Source of the DNA: Lobulomyces angularis
Taxonomy: Eukaryota > Chytridiomycota > Chytridiomycetes > Lobulomycetales > Lobulomycetaceae
Direction: 5' to 3'
DNA length: 44,054 bases
Assembly (NCBI GenBank): GCA_027604685.1
Contig: JADHYX010000172.1
Location: 1-44,054, forward strand
Numbering within the stretch: the stretch's first letter is position 1; every line of letters starts with the position of its first letter. A program made the translations under genes and the position numbers. This document shows positions 10,701 to 21,932 of this stretch, in pieces. The notes under the pieces are model-generated. The model saw only the letters and a list, made by a program, of their open reading frames with translations, was not told the origin of the DNA and ran no database searches.

Positions 10701-13700
10701 TGGGGTTAAGTTCCGCAAAGTCTTTTATGGAAAATAACTTCCCTGAAAGTAGAAGCACCTTAACATTAGCAGGTTTACACAACGGTTCGACAAATTCAAA
10801 ATTTATTGCTGAGAAAATGTTAAAATTAACAACACAGCAATCATTGCGTGCAATAGAAGGACCTGCAAAGGTCGTAGAATTGAGTGAAAATTCAGATAGT
10901 CAGGATGCAGTTGAAAATGTTAAGAGTATCTTGGCAAAACACCATGAAGAAATTGAAGAAATTGATATATCTAACGATTTGGTTCTAAATGATGCAAAAA
11001 ATAGTAAGACGCCGGAAGGAAATTTTTCACTTAAATCAGTGCAGAAAGGTGCTTCAATACAACGCATCTCTACTATTCACAAAATTGAATCAGAGAATAT
11101 TATTTTGGATGATGCTACGCCTGAAATCAGTAATTTTTCCACAAAAAATTTTGAAATCAATGAAGAAGAGGAAAAGCTTGGTAGTAAAGCTGTTAGTGAT
11201 ACCGATAACAATGACTCATTTTCTAACGTATACTTGAGTGAATTGCAAGACAACAGTATAAGTCCCAGTCAACTACTAACTGATTCTTCGTTCAGTACCA
11301 CAGTGAAAACTGGAGGATTTGATGAAGATTTATATGAAGTACATCAAGTTAGAGAGCAGAGCCAGTATTACACTCCAGCCTCGGAGCAGACGGAAGAGGA
11401 AGAAAAGTATTATGAGGAAGAAAATTATCATGAATACCTGCAAACTCCAAATTTTGCATCATGCAGTGGAATTAACCCTTCTAAAATACAGCCGAATCCT
11501 TACTTAGAGTTAGCCAGAAGAAATTTAAAGAGATCGGAGGAAAAGGCGGTAGGTATTAAAAGAGCTGACAGTAAAGATATCGGAAATGGGTGGAACACTT
11601 CGATTAGAATAATTAGAAAAAAAATGTATTCACCTAGTATCTTTAACCCTAAGAGCGATCCCGCATTCCAGGATAATGAATATGATGCTAAAAAACCTCA
11701 AGTACAGAAATATTCCGTAGATTTCATTACAAAAAATCAATTAGAATTACAAAGACAACAAGAATTAAAAAAATTACGACAACAGCTAGAAAAAGAGGAG
11801 GAAGAAAGAAATTCTTTTGAAAAAAAAAAATTGGAGTTACAGCAAAATATAAAAAAACAGCGATATATGTTACAGCAACAAAAAAAATTTTATAGCAAGC
11901 CCATAACAAATTTGAAAAGAGACGATGAAAGAGGAGTTGATTTAAAGAATGACGTTAAGATTAAACTGGAGAATAATAAAAGATTAGTTGAAAATTACTT
12001 TTACAACCACGAAGAAAAATATTCTAAAAACGATCCATTCACGCAAATTTCCGTTGCCAACCCCAGCAGTAACGATTTAGAGACTTTAGTAACCCCTTTT
12101 GAGAAAAAAGAAAAAATATATATCGGAACCCAAACATCATCTCCTTACTTGCACTCAAAAGGCGAAACGAAGGAAAACTCTGAAGATTATTCAAGAACTC
12201 TTAGTGACGAAGAATCAAAATTAAGATCTCAAAGGGGATCAACTGATAGTCCTAACTGTGGCCCTAATTCACAGGGATTGCGAAGAGTGCCAAATGAATA
12301 CTGGGCAAAGTCAGAGTACCCACGACAAAAGACAACCTTTCGCAGGAATAGTGATAGGCATGAATATGAAGTTGAAAAAGCTTACGAAAATCATCAAAGA
12401 GAAAAAGAGTATAAAAAATTTCACAACCCTAAAGTTACAACAAACAAAGAATACAACAAACAAGAGCATTACGAAAAAAAAAATAGGGAATTCAAATCTA
12501 AAAGACCCATGAATAATAATGAAGAACTCTTTGATACTGAAGCTGAAAGCTATAATGAGTATTATCAAAATAACACCGAAACTTTTAGATATTCACAACC
12601 AAGTAGAGAAAATAATAAGAATCAAAAGTACACCACTGCTAAAAAAATCGAAGAATATCAAAACTCAGAAGAAGACGAAAACGAAAATACAGTGGAGGAA
12701 AACTACTTAAAAAAAAAGAGAAACCAATCAGAAGAATATCGCCAAAGTAGCAACACTCAGTATAATACCAGTAATCTGGAAAATAACCCATTGTTGAGTA
12801 AAATTACGAAGTTAAAATTAAAAAGCCTATACAATGACGCTTTAATGGCTGTTGAAAAAGTTAACAGAGAAAAGGAAAATTTATTGAAATTAAAAGCTAA
12901 AATACAAAGTGAGAGGCAAGGAGGAAGATATCAGTCTGTTAATAGCAATAAGAAGGCCTTGGTACCAAAAAAACTGAAACCAATAGTATTGAATGTGGAA
13001 GATGCTGAGCAATTCGAAGGGTATTTAAATTTTGTAGAAGATCAGGGAAGTCTTAGCCAACAACCAATAAATTACCCAATAAACGTGCACCCCACGCTAC
13101 TTCAAAATAGTTTCAATCAACATTATATTGCGCAGCCAGCATTGCAGCAGCAAGTCCCACAAGCAACAGCATTTGTTCAGAGATTTAACCCAGAAAATCC
13201 TATGAACTCCGTTACTTACGCTGTTTTACCTACCAACGTTATTTGTAACCCTACTAATGGCAACATTTCAATTCCACAAAATATGTGGAGTTTTAAAAAT
13301 GATAATTTTAACGTAACTAAATCTATTAATAGTAGAAATCAAGTGGAATTGGATAAAAAGCCGAATAGCAAATATAGTAATAGCCATCCAAGTGGTAGCA
13401 AAGCAGGTGGATATTTAGCCAAGAGATTAGAATCGCAAAAGCAAAAAGTTAAAACAAGCATTCAAACTAATTGTTCAAAAGTTAGTGGTAACGAAAAGCA
13501 ATTAGCTGGTGTTCAAGATTACTTTGATCAAAATCAATTTATGAGATTTTTCCAGCAGAAAAATTCTACAGCCATTCACCCTCCACCATTCACACAATTT
13601 CCTCAGATGGTCAATTATCCAATTTTGAATCCCATAAACTTTAACACACAGAACTTTGCTGGTCCATCGATGCCGATGCAGCAATCACCTTCAAACTACT

Positions 13701-13789
13701 TTCAACAAGTTCAACAACCGTTACATAGTTTTGAATTTATTAACGCTGGTAGCGTTGGATTTGAAATTAAAAATATTAAGGAACTTTAG
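7757..13789 (+). CDS. Giant disordered protein with PB1-like domain
   Basis: Five exons (7757-7808, 7853-8044, 8091-9698, 9742-10353, 10404-13789), with all four introns in phase 1, give 1,949 residues. Residues 1-690 are Ser/Lys/Glu/Asn-rich and disordered, with two related blocks RRLSAIPVSKQSS and EKISTIPVVKQSS. Residues about 698-815 form the one folded-looking region: a hydrophobic strand pair (HVLWFKLFL, RIVVLEEY), a helix, then LLNFIDADGNKYPLNSPAAL, which resembles the acidic OPCA segment of PB1 interaction domains (D-x-D-G-N/D followed by a helix). Residues about 1258-1320 are a Gln/Leu/Lys/Glu coiled coil, with a second helical segment near 1620-1660. The C-terminal 250 residues are Gln/Pro/Asn-rich and prion-like. 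PB1 domains mediate signalling-complex assembly; a scaffold role is inferred. No named ortholog is recognised. Confidence 0.75.
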
Positions 13790-14106
13790 ATTTTATAATA
13801 CTATTCTACCAATTTTTTTTTTAATTTGGATCTGTTTTTTCTTTTTTTTAATTGAATTTCTTAAATATACCACAATATTTTTTTTTAGTTTTGAAGTAAT
13901 CATAGTTTTATCATGTAGTTAAAATAAATAAAAAATAAAAATTCTTTTGAATTGGAAATTAGTAAATATTAGTCTACTAATTTTTTAAGTTATATTACAT
14001 TTTTTTTGTTTATAAAACCGTTTAATAAGTGCTTTTCCATTTATCAAAAAAAATCTACAATTTAAGTAAAAAATAATATTTCTAGACAAAAATAAAAAAA
14101 AAAAAA
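13790..14106. other. Convergent 3' intergenic region
   Basis: About 320 bp between the stops of two convergent genes. It is nearly all A/T homopolymer tracts and contains overlapping AATAAA-like hexamers around 13922-13940 and, reading the other strand, near 14095. It should hold both polyadenylation regions. A plus-strand frame through it is a Phe/Ile run from poly-T and is rejected. Confidence 0.5.
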
Positions 14107-15888
14107 TTATAACTTCAATGCGACTTCATCTTCTATTTTTTTTAAGTTACCCCCCGTTGATTCATTAGAAAGTGATTTAGTATGCATTTCATTTAAAGTA
14201 TCGCAAGGTTCTTCTAGTAAGATTTTTGGTGCATCATTAGCATGCTGGTATGAAACATCAGGTACTTCCTCAGGTTCGGTTACTCTTGGCATCCACACTT
14301 CCCCCCGATATGTCCAATCCGTTTCTAACGGTATAAAATAATTTTAATTAAATAAAAAATTTTTTTTCCTTATTTTATTACCAGCAACATTTGCACTTGT
14401 GGTGCTATTAGTGGAATATACAGAATTTCTAACAAACCGTTTTTTATCAACAGAAATGGGTCTCGGACCTTGCGGCTCTCTTCGCGTTCCAGCAATTAGA
14501 GCTGCAGGCTGGGACACAGTGATTGTTTTGAATTCGAAGTCTTCATTTCCCAAAGGTAAATATTCGCCTTCATCAGAATGATCTTCGTCTTGCTGGTTAA
14601 CTTCATTTATCGTTAAAACGGAATTCTTTGTTTCAAATTTATTAGGATTTAAACTAATTTCACTATTATTGTTTAAATTATAAAATTGACTGTAAGATTC
14701 GCTTGTATTTGATTTTGCGACGAAGTTGCTTGGTATATTTAATTTCTCTTGCTGGATTTGAAACATGTTAAGACTGTTTCGGTTTTTGGAATAATTTTTA
14801 ATTTTTTTTGTAATTGAAGTTTTACTAGCATTGGAGGATGTAGTGTTAACAGATTTTCTATTCCTTTTTTTTTTTTTAGTATTTGTGGGGTTGCTGTTTT
14901 TCTTTAAATGTTCTTCAATTTGAAATTCAACCTGTTCAAACATCTTTTCATCATTTTGTAAGTTTAAGTTTAAATTTGGTTCACTATTCCAACCTTGTTT
15001 TTTAAATTATAAATTTTTTTAATTTAAACATCTTCATTAAAAAATGGATACTTACCTAAAGAATCTCCTGTTTCAGAATAAAAACTGTCATCGCTAAAGC
15101 TTCTTACATTCGAATTTAACCTACTGGATAGTCTATAAAAAAAAACCTATAAAATTCCTAATAAAAAAAAGGAGCTATCACCTGGTACAGTGATAGAAAA
15201 CAATTGCAAATATTAATAAAACAACTGCCACAATAACAATTACGATAACAATGTCAACAGTACTAACTTTTCTATCAACTGGTGTGAAATCCTCTATTGG
15301 CGCTTCCGTAGTTTCTTTTGAAAAATAATTCCTTTTTTTTTTTAAAGCAGTCATACTGGAATTTTTATTTATAAAATTTTCTAAAAAAATAGGAAATTGT
15401 TTTCTATTTATATTTTCAACAGAATTAAAGTAAAATTTTTTGAAAATGTTAAATTTTTTGTAAGTTATAAAAAATAAATTGTTGTAAAGGGAAAATAATT
15501 CATTAAATTTCATTTTCTTTTTATGAAATAGATTTAATTCTGCTGCGTTTAAATTTTGACCAAGATTTTGTTTTGAATTAAAAAAAATGAAAAATGAATT
15601 TAAGTAGTTTTTTCTTAGTTGTGAAGTAAAACAATCCAAATCAGTTGAATCAAAATCTATAAACCAAATATTGCAGGTAAAGGATGAATTGGAGTGAAAA
15701 TTAATAAAATATTTGATATCGCACATGTTGGATTGTTTGAAGTTAAGAATAGAAAGGTTTTGAAGTTGATTCACAGCGGTTAAAAGTTTATTATTATTTA
15801 CTGTAAGGTTGAATGTATTATTTAAAGCTATGGTAATTGTGACGGTATATACATAGTGTATCAATATTATAAGATTAAAGAATTTCAT
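14107..15888 (-). CDS. Type I membrane protein with EVWMP tail motif
   Basis: Four exons on the minus strand (15182-15888, 15056-15132, 14382-14993, 14107-14324) give 537 residues. It has a signal peptide (MKFFNLIILIHYVYTVTITIA), an Asn-rich ectodomain of about 190 residues with a few Cys, and a Val/Ile membrane segment (about 211-233) ending HCTR. The tail is disordered and Ser/Asn/Lys-rich, then has DWTYRGEVWMP at residues 468-478. The intron after the membrane segment splits an Arg codon in phase 2 and the next is phase 1 just before a Trp-Asn pair, exactly as in 5776-7387. The two genes are therefore paralogs, although their ectodomains have diverged almost completely. They flank the PB1 protein gene. 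Function unknown; receptor or surface anchor by topology. Confidence 0.75.
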
Positions 15889-16326
15889 GCATATTATTCA
15901 AATTTTTTTATTTTTTTTTTTACTCCTTTTTTTAAATAATTTTTGCACTAAAAATTTTTAGAAAATTTCATATTTAAAATATTTTTTGTGAAAGTCAAGA
16001 TGAAGGTTTTTTAAAAAATTAAATTTTTTTTAATTTTGAATAATTTAACTTTTTTTTCGTTACCTTTCAACTTTTTCTGAAATTTTCTTTTTGTTAAATG
16101 TGATGCTTGAACTAATATCTTTTATCAGATGCTGCATATAGCTGCTGAATTATTTTGTCTAAGAGTTTGCTTATTTAATAATAATTTATCAGTTATTGTT
16201 CATCTTTAAATACTTAATTTTCTATTTTCAATTTTTTTTTATTTTCTTAAAAATTTATTTTAAAATTTTTTAAGTTGAAATAGTAAAACACTAAAATACA
16301 TTATCATATACTGTTAGCCATTTAAA
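15889..16326. other. Divergent promoter region
   Basis: About 440 bp between two start codons on opposite strands (membrane protein to the left, IWR1 to the right). Poly-T tracts dominate near both starts. No specific factor site could be supported. Confidence 0.5.
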
Positions 16327-17565
16327 ATGATTTCTACAATTAATAATGATTCAAATAAAAATTCTACAAAGCAAGTATATTTAAAGGTGAAGAGGAAAAG
16401 AAACGAAGGACCCGTTAATGTTTTAGGTAAAAAAAAAAAACATTTTTTTGTATAATTTATTTCATAGTTGTTGATCGTGAAACTTCAAAAAGAGCAAAAT
16501 TAAATAATAAAAATAATGTTCAGATAAAAAAAGTACAAGAACAAAAAGTTTTCCGACTAGTTGAAACGTTCGATGATGAATTAGAAGAAACTAAACCGTA
16601 TAATGAAAGAATTAAAGTATAAAGAAATATAAAATAAATTTTTTATTTTTTGTTTACACTATACATTTAACTTGTTTTTAAGGATGTTCACGAGCGTTTA
16701 ATTTTATTACATAGAAACAAAGTATCAATAAAAAAAGAAGAAAAGAAATTAAAAAGTTTTAACGAAAAAAGAATGGATTTGTATAATGAAAAAGTGGTAT
16801 AAAAAAAAAACTACCGATAAAGAAATTATAATTTGACCTTTTTTCGAAGAAATTATCAAAAGCTTCCAGATATAAGGTTGTATTAAAAAATAGGAAAACT
16901 TTTGACTTAAAAGAATATAAAGATGATAATATGGAAGAAGACATAATTCAAGTAATGGATAAATATTGCAATTTTTATTAAAGGTTTTTAATAATATATT
17001 AAAGGTGGTGGATGTTGTAAAAGAGGAAGAGGATGGTGAGGATGCTAACTGGAATTATGGTATACCAAAAGTTTTGTAAGGATTTTCTTTTTTTTTGGTT
17101 TTTATTTTTTAAATTTTTGAAGAAATTCTAAAGATATTAAAAAGCACTCGGAGGATGATATTTTGTGTAATTATGAGCCAATGTTGAGAGAATTTTTAAA
17201 TGGTAAATGAGCTGCTATTTTATTATTTTTTTTCATTACTTTAGTTTCCATTGATTCAAACAAAAAAAAAAAGGAAGAATTTGTTTATGACATTTATTAC
17301 AATGAAAATTTGATGGAAGATGATGAAACGGATGAAAAAAATAATCCAGAAGTAGAAATCGCAGGACTGACTTGGAATGAAGGAAATCAAGGAAATTTTA
17401 TAGAGTCAGAGAGTGAAGATGAATACCAAGAAGAAGATGAAGATTCTAATGAAGAAGATTATTATAAGAATGATTATCCAGAAGGTTTTTATTTAAGTTA
17501 TAATTTTGAATTTTATTTCTTTAGAGGAAGATTATGATGATGAAATTTCTGGGGATGAAAATTAA
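16327..17565 (+). CDS. IWR1: Iwr1-like RNA polymerase II import factor
   Basis: Eight small exons (16327-16426, 16468-16616, 16683-16780, 16870-16951, 17005-17075, 17123-17202, 17245-17484, 17525-17565) encode 286 residues. The N-terminus has the basic VYLKVKRKRNEGPVNVL block seen in Iwr1/SLC7A6OS proteins, followed by FRLVETFDDE. The middle carries LKEYKDDNMEEDIIQV. The C-terminal Iwr1 domain is clear: EFVYDIYYNEN, an acidic stretch, then EDSNEEDYYKNDYPE. Iwr1 binds assembled RNA polymerase II in the cytoplasm and carries it into the nucleus by a bipartite nuclear localisation signal. The donor of the last intron is GTTTTT, a weak site, but the join restores the acidic tail in frame. Length is close to that of other family members. 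Confidence 0.9.
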
Positions 17566-18873
17566 AAAAAATTTGGGGATAATGAGATAAAATAATTTTT
17601 TGGAGGAGAGCTTTTTTTTTGCTTTCCAAAAAAATTTGAACTAATTTGGGGAAGAATGTAAAAAATTATTTATCAATATATATAAATAAAAATTTAATTA
17701 TTTATTAAAAAAAAAAAAATTTTAATGTATTGATTAACAAATGTATAAACGTAAAAGAAGCTGATTAAGTATGTTTATGGAAAAAAAATGCGGTTTTCTA
17801 TGATACAATTCAGGTTATAAAATGTAGGAAAAAATATTTATGCTTAGTAATAATTTTGACTTGGTAATTTTTGTGAAATATAGACGCAAGATTCTGTGAA
17901 GAATGAGCGAAATGATGAATGAAGTATGAATGGTGATGATGGACAGTTAAATTAGTTTATATTTAAAATTTAAGAAAATTTAAGCAAAAGAAAATGGTGG
18001 AAAGAAAAAAAAAGGGAAGGAAGACGTTATTTGGAGTGTGGATGCAGCAGCATTAACGCTACTTTTTCTATATTTAAAAGTTTTGATAACCGAAAAACCT
18101 GATATAAATAAATTATATGAAAGTTGTTATTTTTACTAATCTCTATTTGAATCCTATAATTGCAGTATAATTCCTATTTGTCAATTTGACTTATACTTTG
18201 CGGGCAACGGACTGAGCTTCTATCCCTATTTCAAAATTTCAAAATTAAAAGCAAGCAATGTGACAATTTTTTACCGCTTTGAGGCTTTCAAAGGAGTATA
18301 TTTCATACTCAACAATTTATAACAATAATTAAATAATCAACTGTTTATTTATATGTATTCACTGATAGTGTAACGCTGCTAATTCAAAAACTATGTGAAG
18401 TATGACTAAAATGCATATGATTACATCATCAAAAATCAAGATGCAAAGATACCACAACATCAACTCTGAACATAAAATTACATTTTATTTTCTAGAATTA
18501 CCATACAATTCAATACTTATTTGTAATAATTTTAAACTTACATTTTTTTTGCTCCAAATTCCCAATGTTTTTTCTTTTTTATAATTTTCTGAATTTTGTA
18601 TAAAAAAAAATTAAAAACATTGTAAAATTTTAATAATTCTCCCTATAAAAGACACTTTCTCGTGACAACAAAAAAAATTTCAAACCTAAACTAAAACCTC
18701 CAAATTCTTGGAATTCTAGGCTTTGGAAGCAAATGCGCTTGATGGTGTTATAATTTTATACCAAAACAAACAGACTTCACGGCTGACAAAGATAAAAACC
18801 TAGCCATAAAAATCCCTTTAAATAAACCTTTTTTTTTGCAATTTTAAAATTAAAACTTTTATTTGCTTCAACT
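17566..18873. other. 1.3-kb intergenic region
   Basis: No coding frame is supportable; the one 60-codon frame near 18402 has no protein-like composition. Scattered less AT-rich patches occur around 18030-18070 and 18200-18300, and an RTGATGA-like C-box at about 17932 has no D-box at a proper distance. A TATA-like element lies at 18644. Most of the stretch is probably the upstream region of the S41 peptidase gene. Confidence 0.45.
18644..18651 (+). promoter_or_regulatory. TATA-like box upstream of S41 peptidase
   Basis: TATAAAAG within ccctataaaagaca is the best TATA consensus in this intergenic region and lies about 230 bp before the peptidase ATG. Using it would imply a 5' leader of roughly 190-200 nt that contains one short upstream ATG. 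Confidence 0.3.
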
Positions 18874-21533
18874 ATGCTTTTTAAAACAGTTGCTGCTATA
18901 ACCCTTTCTCTTACTGCACTAGTTTCTTCCCAAGTTTCTACTGTGGAATTTGCTCCATTTTCCCAATACAAAGACTTGGCTAAATTTCCAAAATTATCTG
19001 CAAACGAAAGATCCTCCCTTTTAACTCAAGTCAACAAACTTCTCACTGTATTTTTTCTAAAAAATTTTTAACCCTAAAAAAATTTATTATAATTATGACT
19101 TTAGGTTTATGTGAATAGAGAATCTAAAATAGACAACTACGGTTATGATGTTTTAAAATCTCTTGAGGAAATCAATGCTAAAGCTGCTAATTCAACTGAA
19201 AAAGAATTATTTACATCTCTTGCTAATGCTATAAACGGAAATCGTGATGGTCACACTGCTTTAGTTTTACCTGCACCTCACTCTTGTTTTGCAAAAATCT
19301 TTCCATTGACTTGGTCTTTGATTGAAACTGATGACCCAAAAAATCCAATTGCTGTTGTTAAAGATTTTACTTCATTTCCTGAAGTAAAAAAAGTTGCTGG
19401 TCCTGCTCTTGATAGAGTTAAGCCAGGCCATGTTTTGGTGTCCATTAATGGTTTAACTATCAATCAACTTTATGAAAAGTATTCTGCCACTACAAGAGGA
19501 GCTAACTATTTTGGTGGTGTTAGATCTATTCTCAGTGGTACCTTTGGTATTAGAGGTGGAAGACTTTATCCTGTACAATTTAGTGACAATGAAAGAACTG
19601 ATGTTACTTACGTTTTGAAAGAAAGACCTGACAGTAAAAATACTTATGAAATCACAGTTCCAACTGGTAATTTAAAAAAAAAATACAGAAATTTTTATTA
19701 AACAAAATGTTTTTTTTTAGTCGGTAGAAAAAATAATGCTTGTCTAGCTACTGCCCCTGTGTCCAACATTGCTAATAACGAAAAACCAACTTTCCCTAAA
19801 TATCCTATCATGAAAGCTGCTGATCCTGAATTTTACCTTGATACTTATGGTGGTACTTCAGAATTACCATTAACGAGTGTTGAAGGTACTGGTGGAATTC
19901 TATTATATGGAAAGTACAAGTACCTTGGAACCAACTTGGGTGTCTTGAGATTAACTCAATTTAGTCCTGTAACAACTGGAAGTACACTCAGACCGGAAAC
20001 TGTTGTTAAAGCTATTAGGGACGTTTTGGTGAATCAGTTTAAGGACACTGACGCTTTGGTATTAGATTTAAGATCTAATCCTGGTGGTTGGGTTTATCTT
20101 GCAGACGCAATTCCTCAATTTTTTAAACCTGATTATACACCTGCCACTGCTCGCTTCTTAATGGCTCCTTTGAATGATAAAATCCCTGGTGCTGGTATTG
20201 AAGGTGCCGATGCTTTTAATGCATATTCTTCAACTCCTGCAGGACAAAAATACTCAAATCACTATCGTATGACTTCTCCTTCTGCTGCTAACTTTTACGG
20301 ACAAGCATATTTAAAACCAGTTGCTGTTTTCAATGATGGTAACTGTTACTCTGCTTGTGATTTACTTTCAGCTGGTCTTCAAGATCATCAAGCAATCAAG
20401 AAAATGTATGGTGCTGATTTAAATACAGGGTAAATTAAAAATAAAAAATGATCTGTTTATTAAAATACCATTTCTAGTGCTGGGGGTGCCAGTGTTGTCG
20501 GAATCAATAATTTCTTTAAATTAGCCTCTCCATCAGATTTCCCAGGTTTACCAAAAGGTATGGATTTCTCCATTGGCTACAGACAATTAGTTAGAAACGG
20601 TGTGAACGACGGAAAGTTAATTGAAGATCTTGGAATTAGTGTTGATAAGTTTATTAGACCAACTTTATCTGATATGTTTAACGTCAACAACAGATCCTCT
20701 ATCTTCGATACTATCGCCCATGAATTGAGAGCAATAGGTCAAGCCGACGGAAGTTTTTGGACTTATTGTAAGAAAGAAACAAATTCTTAAATTTATATTT
20801 AATTTTTCTTTGTTTTGTTACAGTTAATGCCGAACCTCAAGTAGAAACTTCATTAGCATTCGGAGAAAAAATATCTTTCAAAACAACTTCAGGATATATT
20901 ACCAAATTAGAATTAACATTAAATGACAAAGTTGTGGACTCCAAAGATTTTGTATTAAGAAAAACTACTCAAGATTCTGCTCTTGAAGCAGTTGCTTCCG
21001 AAAATGGATTATTCCACTATCAAATTTTAGGTTATACTAATGATAAAAGAGTATTGAAAACTTCTCGTTATGTTAAAACTACCCCAAATGTAAACAACTA
21101 CTTGAAACTTCAAGCCGGAACTCCAGTAGCTTGGGATTTCAAACATGCTGGTTGGACTGGTGCCTATGATACTCTCACAACAACTGCTAAATGGAACTTG
21201 TTAAACGGAAAATTTGTTGTTGGTGATGGATTAAACTACCCAGATGATGTTGATACCTCGGTTTCATTTTTCTTAAACGCTCAAGGAAAAGTTAAGGTAC
21301 AATTAAACTTGGAATCAGAAAGTGAACAAGACTATGATTTTGTTACCTTAACTTACACTCCAGCTGGCGGTGCTCCAAAAACCCTCTTCAAAGTTTCCGG
21401 AAGTCAGAAATTCGATAAAGAATTCGTATTTGACTCTACCGCTAACGGAGAGCTTAACTTGAAATTTACTTCAGATGGTGGTGTTAGTGCTCCAGGTGGT
21501 GTAAAAGTAAACGCTATCTCTTTCAGTCTTTAA
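18874..21533 (+). CDS. Secreted S41-family serine peptidase
   Basis: Five exons (18874-19047, 19105-19666, 19721-20429, 20478-20767, 20824-21533) encode 814 residues. The start gives a signal peptide (MLFKTVAAITLSLTALVSSQ). S41 hallmarks follow in order: a PDZ-like region with PGHVLVSINGLTINQLY, the core strand DALVLDLRSNPGG (about 358-368), then VAVFNDGNCYSACDLLSAGLQ with Ser456 as probable nucleophile, then IKKMYGADLNTGAGGA. The C-terminal 200 residues look like a beta-sandwich accessory domain (ending GGVKVNAISFSL). It should be an extracellular endopeptidase, near the CPAF-like fungal branch. S41 peptidases are numerous in chytrids such as Batrachochytrium. Codon use is less A/T-extreme than in neighbours, as expected of a highly expressed gene. 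The tail-domain call is tentative. Confidence 0.9.
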
Positions 21534-21932
21534 AATAAGTGATTATAGTTGTTATTTTTTTTATTTTATTTTGACTAAAAATTGGAAGTAGATATACAGA
21601 AATTATATATATAGATTATTAAGAAGAAAAAAAAAAGTTTGTTTTTTTGTTAAAATTTAGAATTTTTAAAGATGAATTAAATAAAATTTATTATAATTGT
21701 AAAAATATCTAGATTGAGCGCAATATAATTTTTTATTATTTGAATTTCTATTTTACTTAAAAAATAAACTTCTACAATATAAAAAAATTATTAACTAACA
21801 TACAAATCTAAGTATTTTTTTTTTTTTTTTCTTTATATTAAATTTTCCAAAAAAAAAATAATTATATTTTTTACAAAAAAAATGATCATAGGTATAAATA
21901 TCTTTATTCAAAAATTAAAAATAAAAAAATTT
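21534..21932. other. Convergent 3' intergenic region
   Basis: About 400 bp between the convergent stops of the S41 peptidase and HEM12. It consists of poly-A/T tracts and contains several AATAAA-like hexamers on the two strands. No gene was seen. Confidence 0.5.

Noticed and set aside
17932..18100. C/D-box snoRNA candidate
   Set aside because: A C-box-like RTGATGA is present, but the next CTGA is about 160 nt away and no terminal stem pairs up.
18402..18584. 60-codon plus-strand frame before the S41 gene
   Set aside because: Composition follows the A/T background and no splice partner was found.
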